Assembly (NCBI RefSeq): GCF_001418565.1
Contig: NZ_LIQQ01000254.1
Span: forward strand, 1-41,520
Origin: Streptomyces graminilatus
GTDB lineage: Bacteria > Actinomycetota > Actinomycetes > Streptomycetales > Streptomycetaceae
Length of the DNA stretch: 41,520 nt
Direction of reading: 5' to 3'
In this document: positions 8,721 through 17,015 of the stretch, in pieces
Layout: every line of letters begins with the position of its first letter
Numbering within the stretch: the stretch's first letter is position 1
The notes under the pieces: generated by a model
Told to the model about the DNA's origin: nothing
The model's input: only the letters and a program-made list of their open reading frames with translations
Database searches by the model: none
Made by a program: the position numbers and the translations under genes

Positions 8721-9224
8721 CTACTTCTCCATTCCGAGGTTGAGCTGGTGCAGCAGGCGGGCCAGTTCGGCCACCTCCAGGCGGTCCCAGGCTGCCAGCT
8801 CGCGCACATACCGCTCGCGGCGGGCCTCCCGGACCTTACGGAAGCGGACGCGGCCCTCGTCCGTGAGGTGGACCAGCCAGGCGCGCCCGTCGGCCGGGTC
8901 CGGTTCGCGGGCGATGAGGCCCAGCTCCTCCAGGGCGCGCAGTTGGCGGGACATGGTGGCCTTGCCGACGCCGATGTAGGCCGCGAGCTCGGTGGCCCGC
9001 TGGCGCCCGCACTCGTCGAGCCGCACCAGGAGTCCGTACGCCGACGACTCCAGGTCGGGATGGACCTCGCGGGCCATCTCCCCGGAGTTGGCGCGGGCGC
9101 GCCGCAGGAACACCGTCAACTCGCGCTCCAGGGCGAGGAACTCCCGCTCGACCCCGCGCCCGGGTGTCGTGGGCTCGACACCCCGCTTGCCGGGGTTCCC
9201 CTCGCCGTTCCCGTCCTCGTGCAC
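8721..9224 (-). CDS. MarR-family transcriptional regulator
   Basis: 167 aa winged helix-turn-helix regulator. The recognition region is ATELAAYIGVGKATMSRQLRALEELGLIAREPDPADGRAWLVHLTDEG, preceded and followed by dimerisation helices (ERELTVFLRRAR... and ...ELARLLHQLNLG). GTG 9224 is chosen because AGGGGTG lies 5 bases upstream. The frame stays open for a further 94 codons through a tandem-repeat array up to 9506, but that extension is repeat-derived and unlike MarR proteins. The gene lies downstream of lon on the same strand; its ligand and targets are not indicated. Confidence 0.85.
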   Translation of the reverse strand: MHEDGNGEGNPGKRGVEPTTPGRGVEREFLALERELTVFLRRARANSGEMAREVHPDLESSAYGLLVRLDECGRQRATELAAYIGVGKATMSRQLRALEELGLIAREPDPADGRAWLVHLTDEGRVRFRKVREARRERYVRELAAWDRLEVAELARLLHQLNLGMEK

Positions 9225-9371
9225 GTCAGCACCCCTGATCCGGTTTCGCCGCCCTGAAGGCTTCTGAAGATTTCCGCCGGGCTCGGCCGTTGCCGCAGCT
9301 CGGACAGTATTTCGCAGGCTCGGGCGGCCGACGCCATCCAGGTGCCTTTCAAGCCCGTCGAGGCCCCCGTT

Positions 9372-9481
9372 CCGGCGTACGGGAAGACCCGTATCGGCGC
9401 ACGGGAAGACCCGTATCGGCGCACGGGAAGACCCGTATCGGCGCACGGGAGGGCCCGTATCGGCGCACGGGAAGACCCGGA
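9372..9481 (-). repeat. Five tandem 22-bp hairpin units between lon and the MarR gene
   Basis: Units start at 9372, 9394, 9416, 9438 and 9460. Each contains ACGGG, a 4-base loop, then CCCGT, so each unit folds into a small hairpin. Unit 4 changes the loop from AAGA to AGGG but keeps the stem; unit 5 loses only the outermost pair (CCCGG). The array fills most of the 298-bp spacer (9225-9522) and is transcribed if lon transcription continues into the MarR gene. It has no spacer sequences and so is not a CRISPR. Confidence 0.85.
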
Positions 9482-9522
9482 CCCCTTCCGGGACCCGGGC
9501 CCTCACCGACCGGCAGCGTCCG

Positions 9523-11946
9523 TCACGCCGCTGCCGGAGTCCTCACCTCCGCCGGGTTCGCCACCGGGGTGAGCGCCAGTTCGAGGACCTGGCGGACGTC
9601 CGTGACGGCGTGGACGTCGAGCTTCTCCAGGACCTCGGCCGGGACGTCGTCCAGGTCGGCCTCGTTGCGCTTGGGGATGATCACGGTGGTGACGCCGGCC
9701 CGGTGCGCGGCGAGCAGCTTCTGCTTCACCCCGCCGATCGGCAGCACCCGCCCGGTCAGCGAGACCTCGCCGGTCATGGCGACGTCCGTACGCACGAGCC
9801 GTCCGCTGAGCAGTGAGGCGAGGGCGGTCGTCATGGTGACGCCCGCGCTCGGGCCGTCCTTGGGCACGGCCCCGGCCGGGAAGTGGATGTGCACGCCCCG
9901 GTCCTTCAGGTCGCCGACGGGCAGTTCCAGTTCGGCGCCGTGCGAGCGCAGGAAGGAGAGCGCGATCTGCGCGGACTCCTTCATGACGTCGCCGAGCTGC
10001 CCGGTGAGGGTCAGTCCGGCGGCGCCGGTCTCCGGATCGGCGAGCGAGGCCTCGACGTAGAGGACGTCACCGCCGGCCCCGGTGACCGCGAGCCCGGTCG
10101 CGACCCCCGGTACGGCGGTGCGCCGCTCGGCCGGGTCGGTGGCGGACTCGGGCACGTGATGGGGGCGCCCGATGAGCCCGCGCAGATCACCTTCGGCGAC
10201 CGTGAACGGCAGTTTCCGCTCCCCGAGTTCGTGCTGGGCGGCGACCTTGCGCAGCAGCCGCGCGATGGACCGCTCCAGGTTGCGGACACCGGCCTCCCGC
10301 GTGTACTCCCCGGCGAGCTTGCGCAGCGCGCTCTCGTCCAGAGTGACTTCGGCGCCCTCCAGACCGGCCCGCTCCAACTGCCTGGGCAGCAGGTGGTCCC
10401 GGGCGATGACGACCTTCTCGTCCTCCGTGTACCCGTCCAGCCGGACGAGTTCCATCCGGTCGAGCAGGGCCTCGGGGATCGCTTCGAGGACGTTGGCGGT
10501 GGCGAGGAACACCACGTCGCTGAGGTCGAGTTCGACTTCGAGGTAGTGGTCGCGGAAGGTGTGGTTCTGCGCCGGGTCGAGGACCTCCAGCAGGGCGGCG
10601 GCCGGGTCGCCCCGGAAGTCGGAGCCGACCTTGTCGATCTCGTCGAGGAGGACGACGGGGTTCATGGACCCGGCCTCCTTGACGGCCCGCACGATCCGCC
10701 CGGGCAGCGCGCCGACATACGTACGCCGGTGCCCGCGGATCTCGGCCTCGTCCCGCACACCGCCCAGTGCGACGCGGACGAACTTCCTCCCCATGGCGTG
10801 CGCGACGGACTCACCGAGGCTGGTCTTGCCGACACCGGGCGGCCCGACGAGCGCCAGTACGGCGCCGCCACGACGCCCGCCGACAACGCCCAGCCCGCGC
10901 TCGGCGCGCCGCTTGCGCACGGCGAGGTACTCGGTGATGCGCTCCTTCACGTCCTGGAGGCCCGCGTGCTCGGCGTCGAGCACGGCCTGGGCGCCCTGGA
11001 TGTCGTAGGAGTCCTCGGTCCGCTCGTTCCAGGGCAGTTCGAGGACGGTGTCGAGCCAGGTGCGGATCCAGCCGCCCTCAGGGGACTGCTCGGAGGAGCG
11101 CTCCAGCTTGTCGACCTCTTTGAGGGCCGCCTCGCGCACCTTCTCCGGCAGATCGGCGGCCTCGACGCGGGCGCGGTAGTCGTCGGACTCCTCGCCGTCC
11201 TGCTCGCCGTTGAGGTCGCGCAGCTCCTTGCGTACGGCTTCGAGTTGCTTGCGCAGCAGGAACTCCCGCTGCTGCTTGTCGACGCCCTCCTGGACGTCCT
11301 TCGCGATGGTCTCGGCGACGTCCTGCTCGGCGAGGTGGTCGCGCAACTGCTGGGTGGCGAGCCTCAGACGGGCCACCGGGTCGGTGGTCTCCAGCAGTTC
11401 GATCTTCTGGTCGGTGCTGAGGAAGGGCGAGTAACCGGAATTGTCGGCGAGGGCGGAGACGTCGTCGATGTTCTGCACCCGGTCCACGACCTGCCAGGCG
11501 CCGCGCTTGCGGAGCCAGGAGGTGGCCAGGGCCTTGTATTCCTTGGCGAGTTCGGTGACATGACCGGGCAGGGGATCCGGCACGGTCTCGTCGATCCGTG
11601 TCCCCTCGACCCACAGCGCGGCCCCGGGCCCGGTGGTCCCGGCGCCGATCCGCACGCGCCCACGGGCCCGGACAAGGGCGCCCGGGTCGCCGTCCGCAAG
11701 CCGCCCGACCTGCTCGACGGTGCCCAGGACACCGGTGCCGGGGTACGTCCCGTCGATACGCGGCACCAGCAGCACCCTGGGTTTGCCGGGCTCGTCGCGC
11801 GCGGCGGCCTGGGCGGCCTCGACGGCGGCCCGGACATCGGCGTCGTTCAGGTCCAGCGGAACAACCATGCCGGGAAGCACGACCTCGTCGTCGAGCGGCA
11901 GCACGGGCAGAGTGAGCGGAGTGAACGCATTGGACTCAGCAGCCAT
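9523..11946 (-). CDS. lon: ATP-dependent protease Lon
   Basis: 807 aa, cytosolic AAA+ serine protease that degrades misfolded and regulatory proteins. The N-terminal LON substrate domain covers about 10-205. The AAA+ module has Walker A GPPGVGKTS (368-376) and Walker B LLDEID (433-438). The protease domain carries the Ser-Lys dyad S700 (KDGPSAG) and K741 (IGGVKQK). ATG 11946 is chosen, with GAAGGGAAG upstream; the TTG at 11967 would overlap the operator. Two operators upstream, HspR-type and ClgR-type, fit the known heat-shock and ClgR control of lon in Streptomyces. Confidence 0.97.
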   Translation of the reverse strand: MAAESNAFTPLTLPVLPLDDEVVLPGMVVPLDLNDADVRAAVEAAQAAARDEPGKPRVLLVPRIDGTYPGTGVLGTVEQVGRLADGDPGALVRARGRVRIGAGTTGPGAALWVEGTRIDETVPDPLPGHVTELAKEYKALATSWLRKRGAWQVVDRVQNIDDVSALADNSGYSPFLSTDQKIELLETTDPVARLRLATQQLRDHLAEQDVAETIAKDVQEGVDKQQREFLLRKQLEAVRKELRDLNGEQDGEESDDYRARVEAADLPEKVREAALKEVDKLERSSEQSPEGGWIRTWLDTVLELPWNERTEDSYDIQGAQAVLDAEHAGLQDVKERITEYLAVRKRRAERGLGVVGGRRGGAVLALVGPPGVGKTSLGESVAHAMGRKFVRVALGGVRDEAEIRGHRRTYVGALPGRIVRAVKEAGSMNPVVLLDEIDKVGSDFRGDPAAALLEVLDPAQNHTFRDHYLEVELDLSDVVFLATANVLEAIPEALLDRMELVRLDGYTEDEKVVIARDHLLPRQLERAGLEGAEVTLDESALRKLAGEYTREAGVRNLERSIARLLRKVAAQHELGERKLPFTVAEGDLRGLIGRPHHVPESATDPAERRTAVPGVATGLAVTGAGGDVLYVEASLADPETGAAGLTLTGQLGDVMKESAQIALSFLRSHGAELELPVGDLKDRGVHIHFPAGAVPKDGPSAGVTMTTALASLLSGRLVRTDVAMTGEVSLTGRVLPIGGVKQKLLAAHRAGVTTVIIPKRNEADLDDVPAEVLEKLDVHAVTDVRQVLELALTPVANPAEVRTPAAA

Positions 11947-11967
11947 GATCTTCCCTTCGGCATTCAA

Positions 11968-11988
11968 GTTGAGCTATGCCGACTCAAT
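11968..11988 (-). promoter_or_regulatory. HAIR operator (HspR site) in front of lon
   Basis: On the minus strand the site reads ATTGAGT, seven bases, GCTCAAC. The HspR-associated inverted repeat is CTTGAGT-N7-ACTCAAG, so spacing is exact and 11 of 14 bases match. It lies 22 bp upstream of the lon ATG. lon is an established HspR target in Streptomyces, so this is very likely a repression site relieved by heat shock. Confidence 0.85.
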
Positions 11989-12017
11989 GCGCGATGGGCG
12001 CCGAATGTTCCCCGCCG

Positions 12018-12039
12018 CGTGTTCGCCGTGAGCGATCAC
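12018..12039 (-). promoter_or_regulatory. ClgR operator upstream of lon
   Basis: On the plus strand GTTCGC (12021-12026), five bases, GCG (12032-12034) matches the Streptomyces ClgR box GTTCGC-N5-GCG. On the minus strand CGCTCACGGCG (12024-12034) fits the core CGCYNANRGCG known from corynebacterial ClgR, including A/T-type flanks. ClgR activates clp and lon genes. The site is about 30 bp upstream of the HAIR and about 75 bp upstream of the lon start. Confidence 0.75.
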
Positions 12040-12142
12040 ACCTCCCGCAATGTCCGGACCTGCGCATACAGTCATCCGAGTAACATCCAATAAGCCAGTT
12101 TAACCATTACGAAACATTGCACAGATCGCACAGGGAGTTGGC

Positions 12143-12805
12143 GTGGACGGAACCGTGCGGGCCTGGATAGACGGCTGGGTGGTCTCGCGCGGGGCGGCGC
12201 CGCCGCTGACCGAGCCCTGGGGCTGGACGATCGACGTGGGCACGGCCGACCATGTCACCCGGCACGTCCTGGGCGCCGTGAACGACAACGTCGAGGAGCG
12301 GACCGTCCGCAAGGTGGCCGAGGCGGTGACCGGGGCCGGCGTGTGGCTCAAGGTGTTCGGCGACCCGGCGACGGTAGGCCGCTGGCTCGGCCAGGGCTGG
12401 TGGGTCAACCCCGACCCGGGCCACCTGATGACGGTCCCGCTGACCGACCGGGAGCCGCCTGCCGTCCCCGACGGCTACCGGGTACGCGTGTGGTCGCGCG
12501 GCGGGGTGACCCGCGTCGCGCTGGCGGCCCCCGACGGTTCCTGGGCGGCCCGCGGCCAGCTCGCCCCGACGGGCAGGACGGCGGTGGTCGACCAGGTGGC
12601 GACCTCCCCCGCGCACCAACGCCGGGGACTCGGCTCCTTCGTGATGCGCACCCTGGCACAGGAGGCCGCCGCCCAGGGCGCGGAGACGGGCGTACTGGTC
12701 GGAACACCGGAGGGCCGGGCCCTGTACGAGTCGCTGGGCTGGCGGGCGGAGGCACTCATGACGAGCGCGAGGTTCACGGGGGCGGCGGCCGACGGGGCCG
12801 AGTAG
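12143..12805 (+). CDS. GNAT-family N-acetyltransferase
   Basis: 220 aa. The C-terminal half is a GNAT domain: the acetyl-CoA pyrophosphate loop is in VATSPAHQRRGLGSFVMRTL (Q/R-x-x-G-x-G type), followed by a TGVLVGTPEGRALYESLGW strand and helix. The N-terminal 100 residues (WIDGWVVSRGAAPPLTEPWGW, VKVFGDP-like segments) are a separate, unassigned part. The start is GTG 12143 with CAGGGAG upstream. It is divergent from lon and shares its 196-bp promoter region. The acceptor substrate is unknown. Confidence 0.85.
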   Translation: MDGTVRAWIDGWVVSRGAAPPLTEPWGWTIDVGTADHVTRHVLGAVNDNVEERTVRKVAEAVTGAGVWLKVFGDPATVGRWLGQGWWVNPDPGHLMTVPLTDREPPAVPDGYRVRVWSRGGVTRVALAAPDGSWAARGQLAPTGRTAVVDQVATSPAHQRRGLGSFVMRTLAQEAAAQGAETGVLVGTPEGRALYESLGWRAEALMTSARFTGAAADGAE

Positions 12806-13174
12806 GGCCTGCCGCCTGGGCCGGTCGCTTCCCGGCGGGGCCGGTCACCGGGGCCGGTCGCCCGCCCGGAACCCACCACGGCACCGGGCAACGTGCCAAC
12901 GTGCACGCACTCCCGGCGGGCCGGGCAAATCCTGCCGCCGAGACCCGTCACCCGCCCGGGGGGGGCCTGCCGGAACCCACCACGCCACCGGCAACGCGCG
13001 AAAGGGCACGCACCCCCGACCCAGCCGGGTAACCCCTGCCGCCAGGCCCGTCGCCCGCCCGCGCGGCCGGTGCCCGCCACGGCGGCGGTCGGCGTGCGAG
13101 TGGGCGCGGGCTTTCGGCGGGATGCCGCCCAGAGGCTCAAGGACGCTCAAGACAGGGGCGGAGCGTGCGTGGCG
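12806..13174. repeat. Convergent intergenic region with a 104-bp imperfect direct repeat
   Basis: No gene is seen in these 369 bp. Two copies of a roughly 100-bp G+C-rich unit follow each other with a 104-bp period: GGAACCCACCACG at 12868 recurs at 12972, and CCTGCCGCC at 12931 recurs at 13035, with matching blocks between. A third, partial copy (CCTGCCGCC at 12808) begins directly after the GNAT stop. The units match well at their ends and are more diverged in the middle. Confidence 0.75.
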
Positions 13175-14179
13175 TCACCGGGCGGGCGGGAATCCGGCGG
13201 CAGGGCCTGGGGCGACGCCCGTCGCCGGGGTCGTCCCGTCCGTCGCGCCCACGCTCCCCGCCCGGTTGCGCAGATGCCAGGGGCCCTCAGGGGCGCAGCC
13301 CCTGAGGGCGCGGGGAACTGCGCGCCCAGCCCCCACCGGCCGGCTGCCAATGTGCCGCCGGTACCGCCGCGCCCAGGGCCAGGTGGCGACCCCGATGGCC
13401 AGCGCCGTCACATGGCCCCAGTCGGTCATCGGGTCGGCGTAGGCGGCCAGGTCCGCCACCAGCATCCAGCCGAACGCGAGCAGCATCGGCCACCCCAGCC
13501 ACGGCCGCAGCAGCCCCGCCAGCGCCCCCACGCTCGCCGCGACCCCGAAGCTGATCCCGTAGTCGAGCCGGTGCGCCGAACTCACGGGCAACCAGCCCAC
13601 CAGTACCGCGAACCCCACCGGCACCTCGGTCGCGAGGGTGGCCAGCACATGCCCGAGCGCGAACACCCCGGCGGTGCGCAGCCCGCCGATCCGCCGCTCC
13701 AGTGCGGTCAGGACAAGGACAAGGACCAGGGCGTACGGCGACGCCAGGCCGCCCGCGACCCACAGCGCGCTGGCGACCAGCACGAACACGGGTTCCCGCA
13801 GGAGATGGGCGACATCGGTGCTGGAGCCCTGCACAAGGGCGTACACGAGGTCCGGGGACGCGTGCTCCGCGACGAACGCCGTGACCAGGAGGACGGCCAC
13901 GAACGTGTAGGTGAAGGGGGTCCCGGTGGGGGTGGGGAGGAGATGCCAGAGGCGAAGGGCCAGGGCCCGGGCCCACTTCCCGGGGGTGGCCTCATCGGGC
14001 GCCACGGGCCCCTCTGGCCGTACGAGCCCCACCGGCCGCGCGGACACGGCTTCCGCCGCCGGGCCGCGCTGCCTCGGCATCCCGTCCAGCAGCCCCACGA
14101 CCTCCGCGACAGGGATGCCCGAGGGCGCCGGTGAACCCGGCGTCCCGTCACCCGACGAACCGGCTGCCTGTTGTTCCAC
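13175..14179 (-). CDS. Rhomboid-like membrane protein
   Basis: 334 aa from GTG 14179 (AAGGAG nine bases upstream). The frame could start at 14266 but the extra 29 residues look non-coding. Several hydrophobic segments run from about residue 85 to 270. Rhomboid-type candidates for the active site are the Ser in HRLDYGISFG and the His in TDWGHVTALAIG (residues 210 and 256 from this start), in the order expected for transmembrane helices 4 and 6; whether it is an active intramembrane protease is inference. The first 70 residues are disordered. The last 55 or so residues are encoded by an intergenic-type repeat (see 13283) and may not be ancestral. Confidence 0.7.
   Translation of the reverse strand: MEQQAAGSSGDGTPGSPAPSGIPVAEVVGLLDGMPRQRGPAAEAVSARPVGLVRPEGPVAPDEATPGKWARALALRLWHLLPTPTGTPFTYTFVAVLLVTAFVAEHASPDLVYALVQGSSTDVAHLLREPVFVLVASALWVAGGLASPYALVLVLVLTALERRIGGLRTAGVFALGHVLATLATEVPVGFAVLVGWLPVSSAHRLDYGISFGVAASVGALAGLLRPWLGWPMLLAFGWMLVADLAAYADPMTDWGHVTALAIGVATWPWARRYRRHIGSRPVGAGRAVPRALRGCAPEGPWHLRNRAGSVGATDGTTPATGVAPGPAAGFPPAR
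13283..13344. repeat. Streptomyces-type hairpin repeat inside the 3' end of the rhomboid-like gene
   Basis: An 11-bp perfect stem (13283-13293 with 13299-13309) encloses the 5-base loop CGCAG. It is followed by GCGCGGGGAACTGCGCGC, which can form a second small hairpin, then CCAGCCCCCACCGGCC. From memory this block (GGGGCGCAGCCCC, then GCGCGGGGAACTGCGCG) is a very common intergenic repeat of Streptomyces genomes, often placed as a terminator between convergent genes. Here it lies in the open frame of the minus-strand gene. Confidence 0.75.
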
Positions 14180-14330
14180 GGTGAGGCGCTCCTTCCGCTT
14201 CGCCCCCACCTTTCGCCCCCGGCCACGCAGTTGTCTGTGACCCGCGCCACGCCCAGGCCGATTCACATCAAGCCGACAGACTCAGTAAATGCCACGCTCA
14301 CCCGAACCGCACTGCGCCAAGATTGTTCCC

Positions 14331-15026
14331 ATGACCCACCCGACCGTCTCCTACGACACCCCCGAGGTCCTGGACCGGCGCGAGGGCCCGTACGGCGAGG
14401 TCGTTCTGCGGCAACACGGTGAGCTGCTGCAGATCATCGCCAACGGGTGCTTCCTGATGGACACGTCGGACGGCCGGTCCGAGCGCCTCCTCGTCGACGC
14501 CGCCCTCGACGCCCTCTCCCCCGCCGCCCGGACCCGCGCCCCGCACGTCCTGATCGGCGGCCTCGGCGTCGGATTCTCCCTCGTGCACGCCGCGGCCGAC
14601 CCCCGCTGGGGCGCCGTCACCGTTGTCGAACGCGAACCGGCGATCATCGGCTGGCACCGGGACGGGCCGCTCGCCCCGCTCTCCGCCGACGCCGTCGCCG
14701 ACCCCCGGACCGAGATCGTCGAAGCCGATCTCGTGGATTACGTCAATGAGACCTCTGACACATTTGACGCGCTCTGTCTCGACATCGACAACGGGCCCGG
14801 ATGGACCGTCACGGAGGACAATCAGAGCCTGTATTCGCAGGCCGGACTGGCAAGCTGCGCAAGGGTGTTGAGGTCGGACGGGGTACTCGCGGTATGGTCC
14901 GCCCAGCCCTCCCGGGAATTTGAGGGAACCCTACGGAATGCCGGATTCCGGTCAGTACGCACCGAAGAGATCCCCGTTGCCCGGGGAGTCCCCGACGTCG
15001 TACACCTCGCCGTCCGACCTGGATAG
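14331..15026 (+). CDS. Polyamine-synthase-fold (spermidine-synthase-like) protein
   Basis: 231 aa Rossmann-fold protein of the spermidine synthase/SAM-binding superfamily. The nucleotide-binding loop is LIGGLGVGFSL (about residues 72-82), followed by the acidic end of strand 2, VVEREPAII, and DIDNGPGW. True aminopropyltransferases have an acidic D-S-T/S-D-P motif at the last position; DIDNGPGW differs, so aminopropyl transfer to putrescine is doubtful. No Shine-Dalgarno precedes ATG 14331, and CAAGAT sits at 14318-14323, the distance of a -10 box if the mRNA starts at the ATG, so it may be leaderless. Function is not determined. Confidence 0.65.
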   Translation: MTHPTVSYDTPEVLDRREGPYGEVVLRQHGELLQIIANGCFLMDTSDGRSERLLVDAALDALSPAARTRAPHVLIGGLGVGFSLVHAAADPRWGAVTVVEREPAIIGWHRDGPLAPLSADAVADPRTEIVEADLVDYVNETSDTFDALCLDIDNGPGWTVTEDNQSLYSQAGLASCARVLRSDGVLAVWSAQPSREFEGTLRNAGFRSVRTEEIPVARGVPDVVHLAVRPG

Positions 15027-15171
15027 CCCCCATGCGGTTACTGCCCGTACTCTGCTCCCCTGACGCCGATCACTCACCCGATCAGCCGTGCGTCAATCGC
15101 AGTCATGCGCGGACAAGCGCAGCCAAGGAACCACCCCACTGGTTCCGGAAAGCACACTTCAGGGACGGGCG

Positions 15172-15909
15172 ATGGAGCAGACACACACCTCCCAGAACAG
15201 CGCGACGGCGACCCCCGGCGCCCAGCGCCGGGTACTCGTGGTCGAGGACGACCCGACGATCGTCGACGCCATCGCGGCCCGTCTGCGCGCAGAGGGATTT
15301 CTCGTGCAGACCGCCGGCGACGGGCCGGCCGCGGTCGACACCGCCGAGGCCTGGCAGCCCGACCTGCTGATCCTCGACATCATGCTGCCCGGCTTCGACG
15401 GTCTTGAGGTGTGCAGGCGGGTGCAGGCCCAGCGGGCCGTGCCCGTCCTGATGCTCACCGCGCGTGACGACGAGACCGACATGCTGGTCGGGCTCGGCGT
15501 CGGCGCCGACGACTACATGACGAAGCCCTTCTCCATGCGCGAGCTGGCCGCGCGGGTGCACGTACTGCTGCGCCGGGTAGAGCGGGCCGCCATCGCCGCG
15601 TCGACCCCGCGCTCCGGCATACTGCGCCTGGGCGAACTGGAGATCGACCACGCGCAGCGGCGGGTCCGGGTGCGCTCCGAGGACGTGCACCTCACGCCCA
15701 CCGAGTTCGACCTGCTCGTCTGCCTGGCCAACACGCCCCGCGCCGTCCTCTCCCGCGAGCAACTGCTCGCCGAGGTGTGGGACTGGGCGGACGCCTCCGG
15801 CACCCGTACCGTCGACAGCCACATCAAGGCGCTGCGCCGGAAGATCGGCGCCGAGCGGATCCGTACGGTGCACGGGGTCGGTTACGCACTGGAGACTCCG
15901 ACGCCATGA
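15172..15909 (+). CDS. OmpR/PhoB-type response regulator
   Basis: 245 aa. The receiver domain (20-135) has acidic pocket D26/D27, phospho-acceptor D69 (LLILDIM), and conserved Thr and Lys (MLTARDD, MTKPF). The C-terminal winged helix (about 155-243) ends HIKALRRKIGAERIRTVHGVGYAL, typical of the OmpR/PhoB subfamily. ATG 15172 is preceded by AGGGA; the in-frame ATG 15088 is less likely. The stop overlaps the kinase start by 4 bp (ATGA). The target genes are unknown; the next gene downstream on the strand is kgd. Confidence 0.93.
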   Translation: MEQTHTSQNSATATPGAQRRVLVVEDDPTIVDAIAARLRAEGFLVQTAGDGPAAVDTAEAWQPDLLILDIMLPGFDGLEVCRRVQAQRAVPVLMLTARDDETDMLVGLGVGADDYMTKPFSMRELAARVHVLLRRVERAAIAASTPRSGILRLGELEIDHAQRRVRVRSEDVHLTPTEFDLLVCLANTPRAVLSREQLLAEVWDWADASGTRTVDSHIKALRRKIGAERIRTVHGVGYALETPTP

Positions 15910-17015
15910 ACCGCGGGCGGCCGGCCGCGCGGAGGAGCCCCGGGGAGCCCTGGGGCGGCGTACGGCCGTTCTCGATCAAGACCAAGCTCGGCGCGCTGGT
16001 CGTCGTCTCGGTCCTGATCACCACCGGTCTGTCGATGATCGCGGTGCACACCAAGACGGAGCTCCGCTTCATCACGGTCTTCTCGATGATCGCCACACTG
16101 CTGATCACGCAGTTCGTGGCCCATTCACTCACCGCGCCGCTGGACGACATGAACGCGGTGGCCCGCTCCATCTCGCACGGCGACTACACCCGCCGGGTGC
16201 GCGAGAACCGCCGGGACGAACTGGGCGACCTGGCCCAGACGATCAACGTCATGGCGGACGAGCTGGAGGCCCAGGACCGGCAGCGCAAGGAGCTGGTGGC
16301 GAACGTCTCGCACGAGCTGCGCACCCCCATCGCGGGGCTGCGCGCCGTGCTGGAGAACGTCGTGGACGGGGTCTCGGCCGCCGATCCGGAGACCATGCGT
16401 ACGGCGCTCAAGCAGACCGAGCGGCTCGGGCGGCTGGTGGAGACCCTGCTGGATCTCTCCCGGCTCGACAACGGGGTCGTACCGCTGCGCAAGCGCCGGT
16501 TCGAGGTCTGGCCGTACCTCTCCGGCGTGCTCAAGGAGGCGAACATGCTCGCCGCCACGCGCGCGGGCATCGCCTCGGGCTCCGGCGGGCACACCCGTAA
16601 CGACGTCCATCTGCACCTCGACGTCAACCCGCCCGAGCTGGTCGCGCACGCGGACCCGGAGCGGCTCCACCAGGTCGTCGCCAACCTGATCGACAACGCG
16701 GTCAAGCACAGCCCCGCGCACGGCCGGGTCACGGTGCGGGCGCGGGGCGGGTCGCCGGCCGGGTCGCTGGACCTGGAGATCCTCGACGAGGGCCCGGGTA
16801 TCCCGCGCTCGGAGTGGCACCGGGTCTTCGAGCGGTTCAACCGCGGTGGCGTCAGCGCGCCGCACGGTCCAGGAAGTGACGGCGGCACGGGTCTGGGGCT
16901 GGCGATCGCCCGCTGGGCGGTCGATCTGCACGGCGGCCGGATCGGTGTGGCCGAATCCGAGCGGGGTTGCCGGATTTTGGTCACCCTTCCGGGAGACCCG
17001 TCCGTTCCAAGTTGA
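15906..17015 (+). CDS. HAMP-containing sensor histidine kinase
   Basis: 369 aa. Two adjacent membrane helices (about 27-48 and 53-72) leave almost no external loop, so sensing is probably within or near the membrane. HAMP follows (72-125), then H-box ANVSHELRTP with H136, N-box NLIDNAVKHS, G1 DEGPGIP and G2 GGTGLGLAIA. It starts inside the regulator stop codon (ATGA), so the pair is translationally coupled and surely cognate. The signal is unknown. Confidence 0.93.
   Translation: MNRGRPAARRSPGEPWGGVRPFSIKTKLGALVVVSVLITTGLSMIAVHTKTELRFITVFSMIATLLITQFVAHSLTAPLDDMNAVARSISHGDYTRRVRENRRDELGDLAQTINVMADELEAQDRQRKELVANVSHELRTPIAGLRAVLENVVDGVSAADPETMRTALKQTERLGRLVETLLDLSRLDNGVVPLRKRRFEVWPYLSGVLKEANMLAATRAGIASGSGGHTRNDVHLHLDVNPPELVAHADPERLHQVVANLIDNAVKHSPAHGRVTVRARGGSPAGSLDLEILDEGPGIPRSEWHRVFERFNRGGVSAPHGPGSDGGTGLGLAIARWAVDLHGGRIGVAESERGCRILVTLPGDPSVPS

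Noticed and set aside
9372..9481. CRISPR-like array
   Set aside because: The 22-bp units follow each other without spacers and there are no cas genes.
9225..9506. N-terminal extension of the MarR protein to residue 261
   Set aside because: It would be translated from the hairpin repeats; a better start with ribosome site is at 9224.
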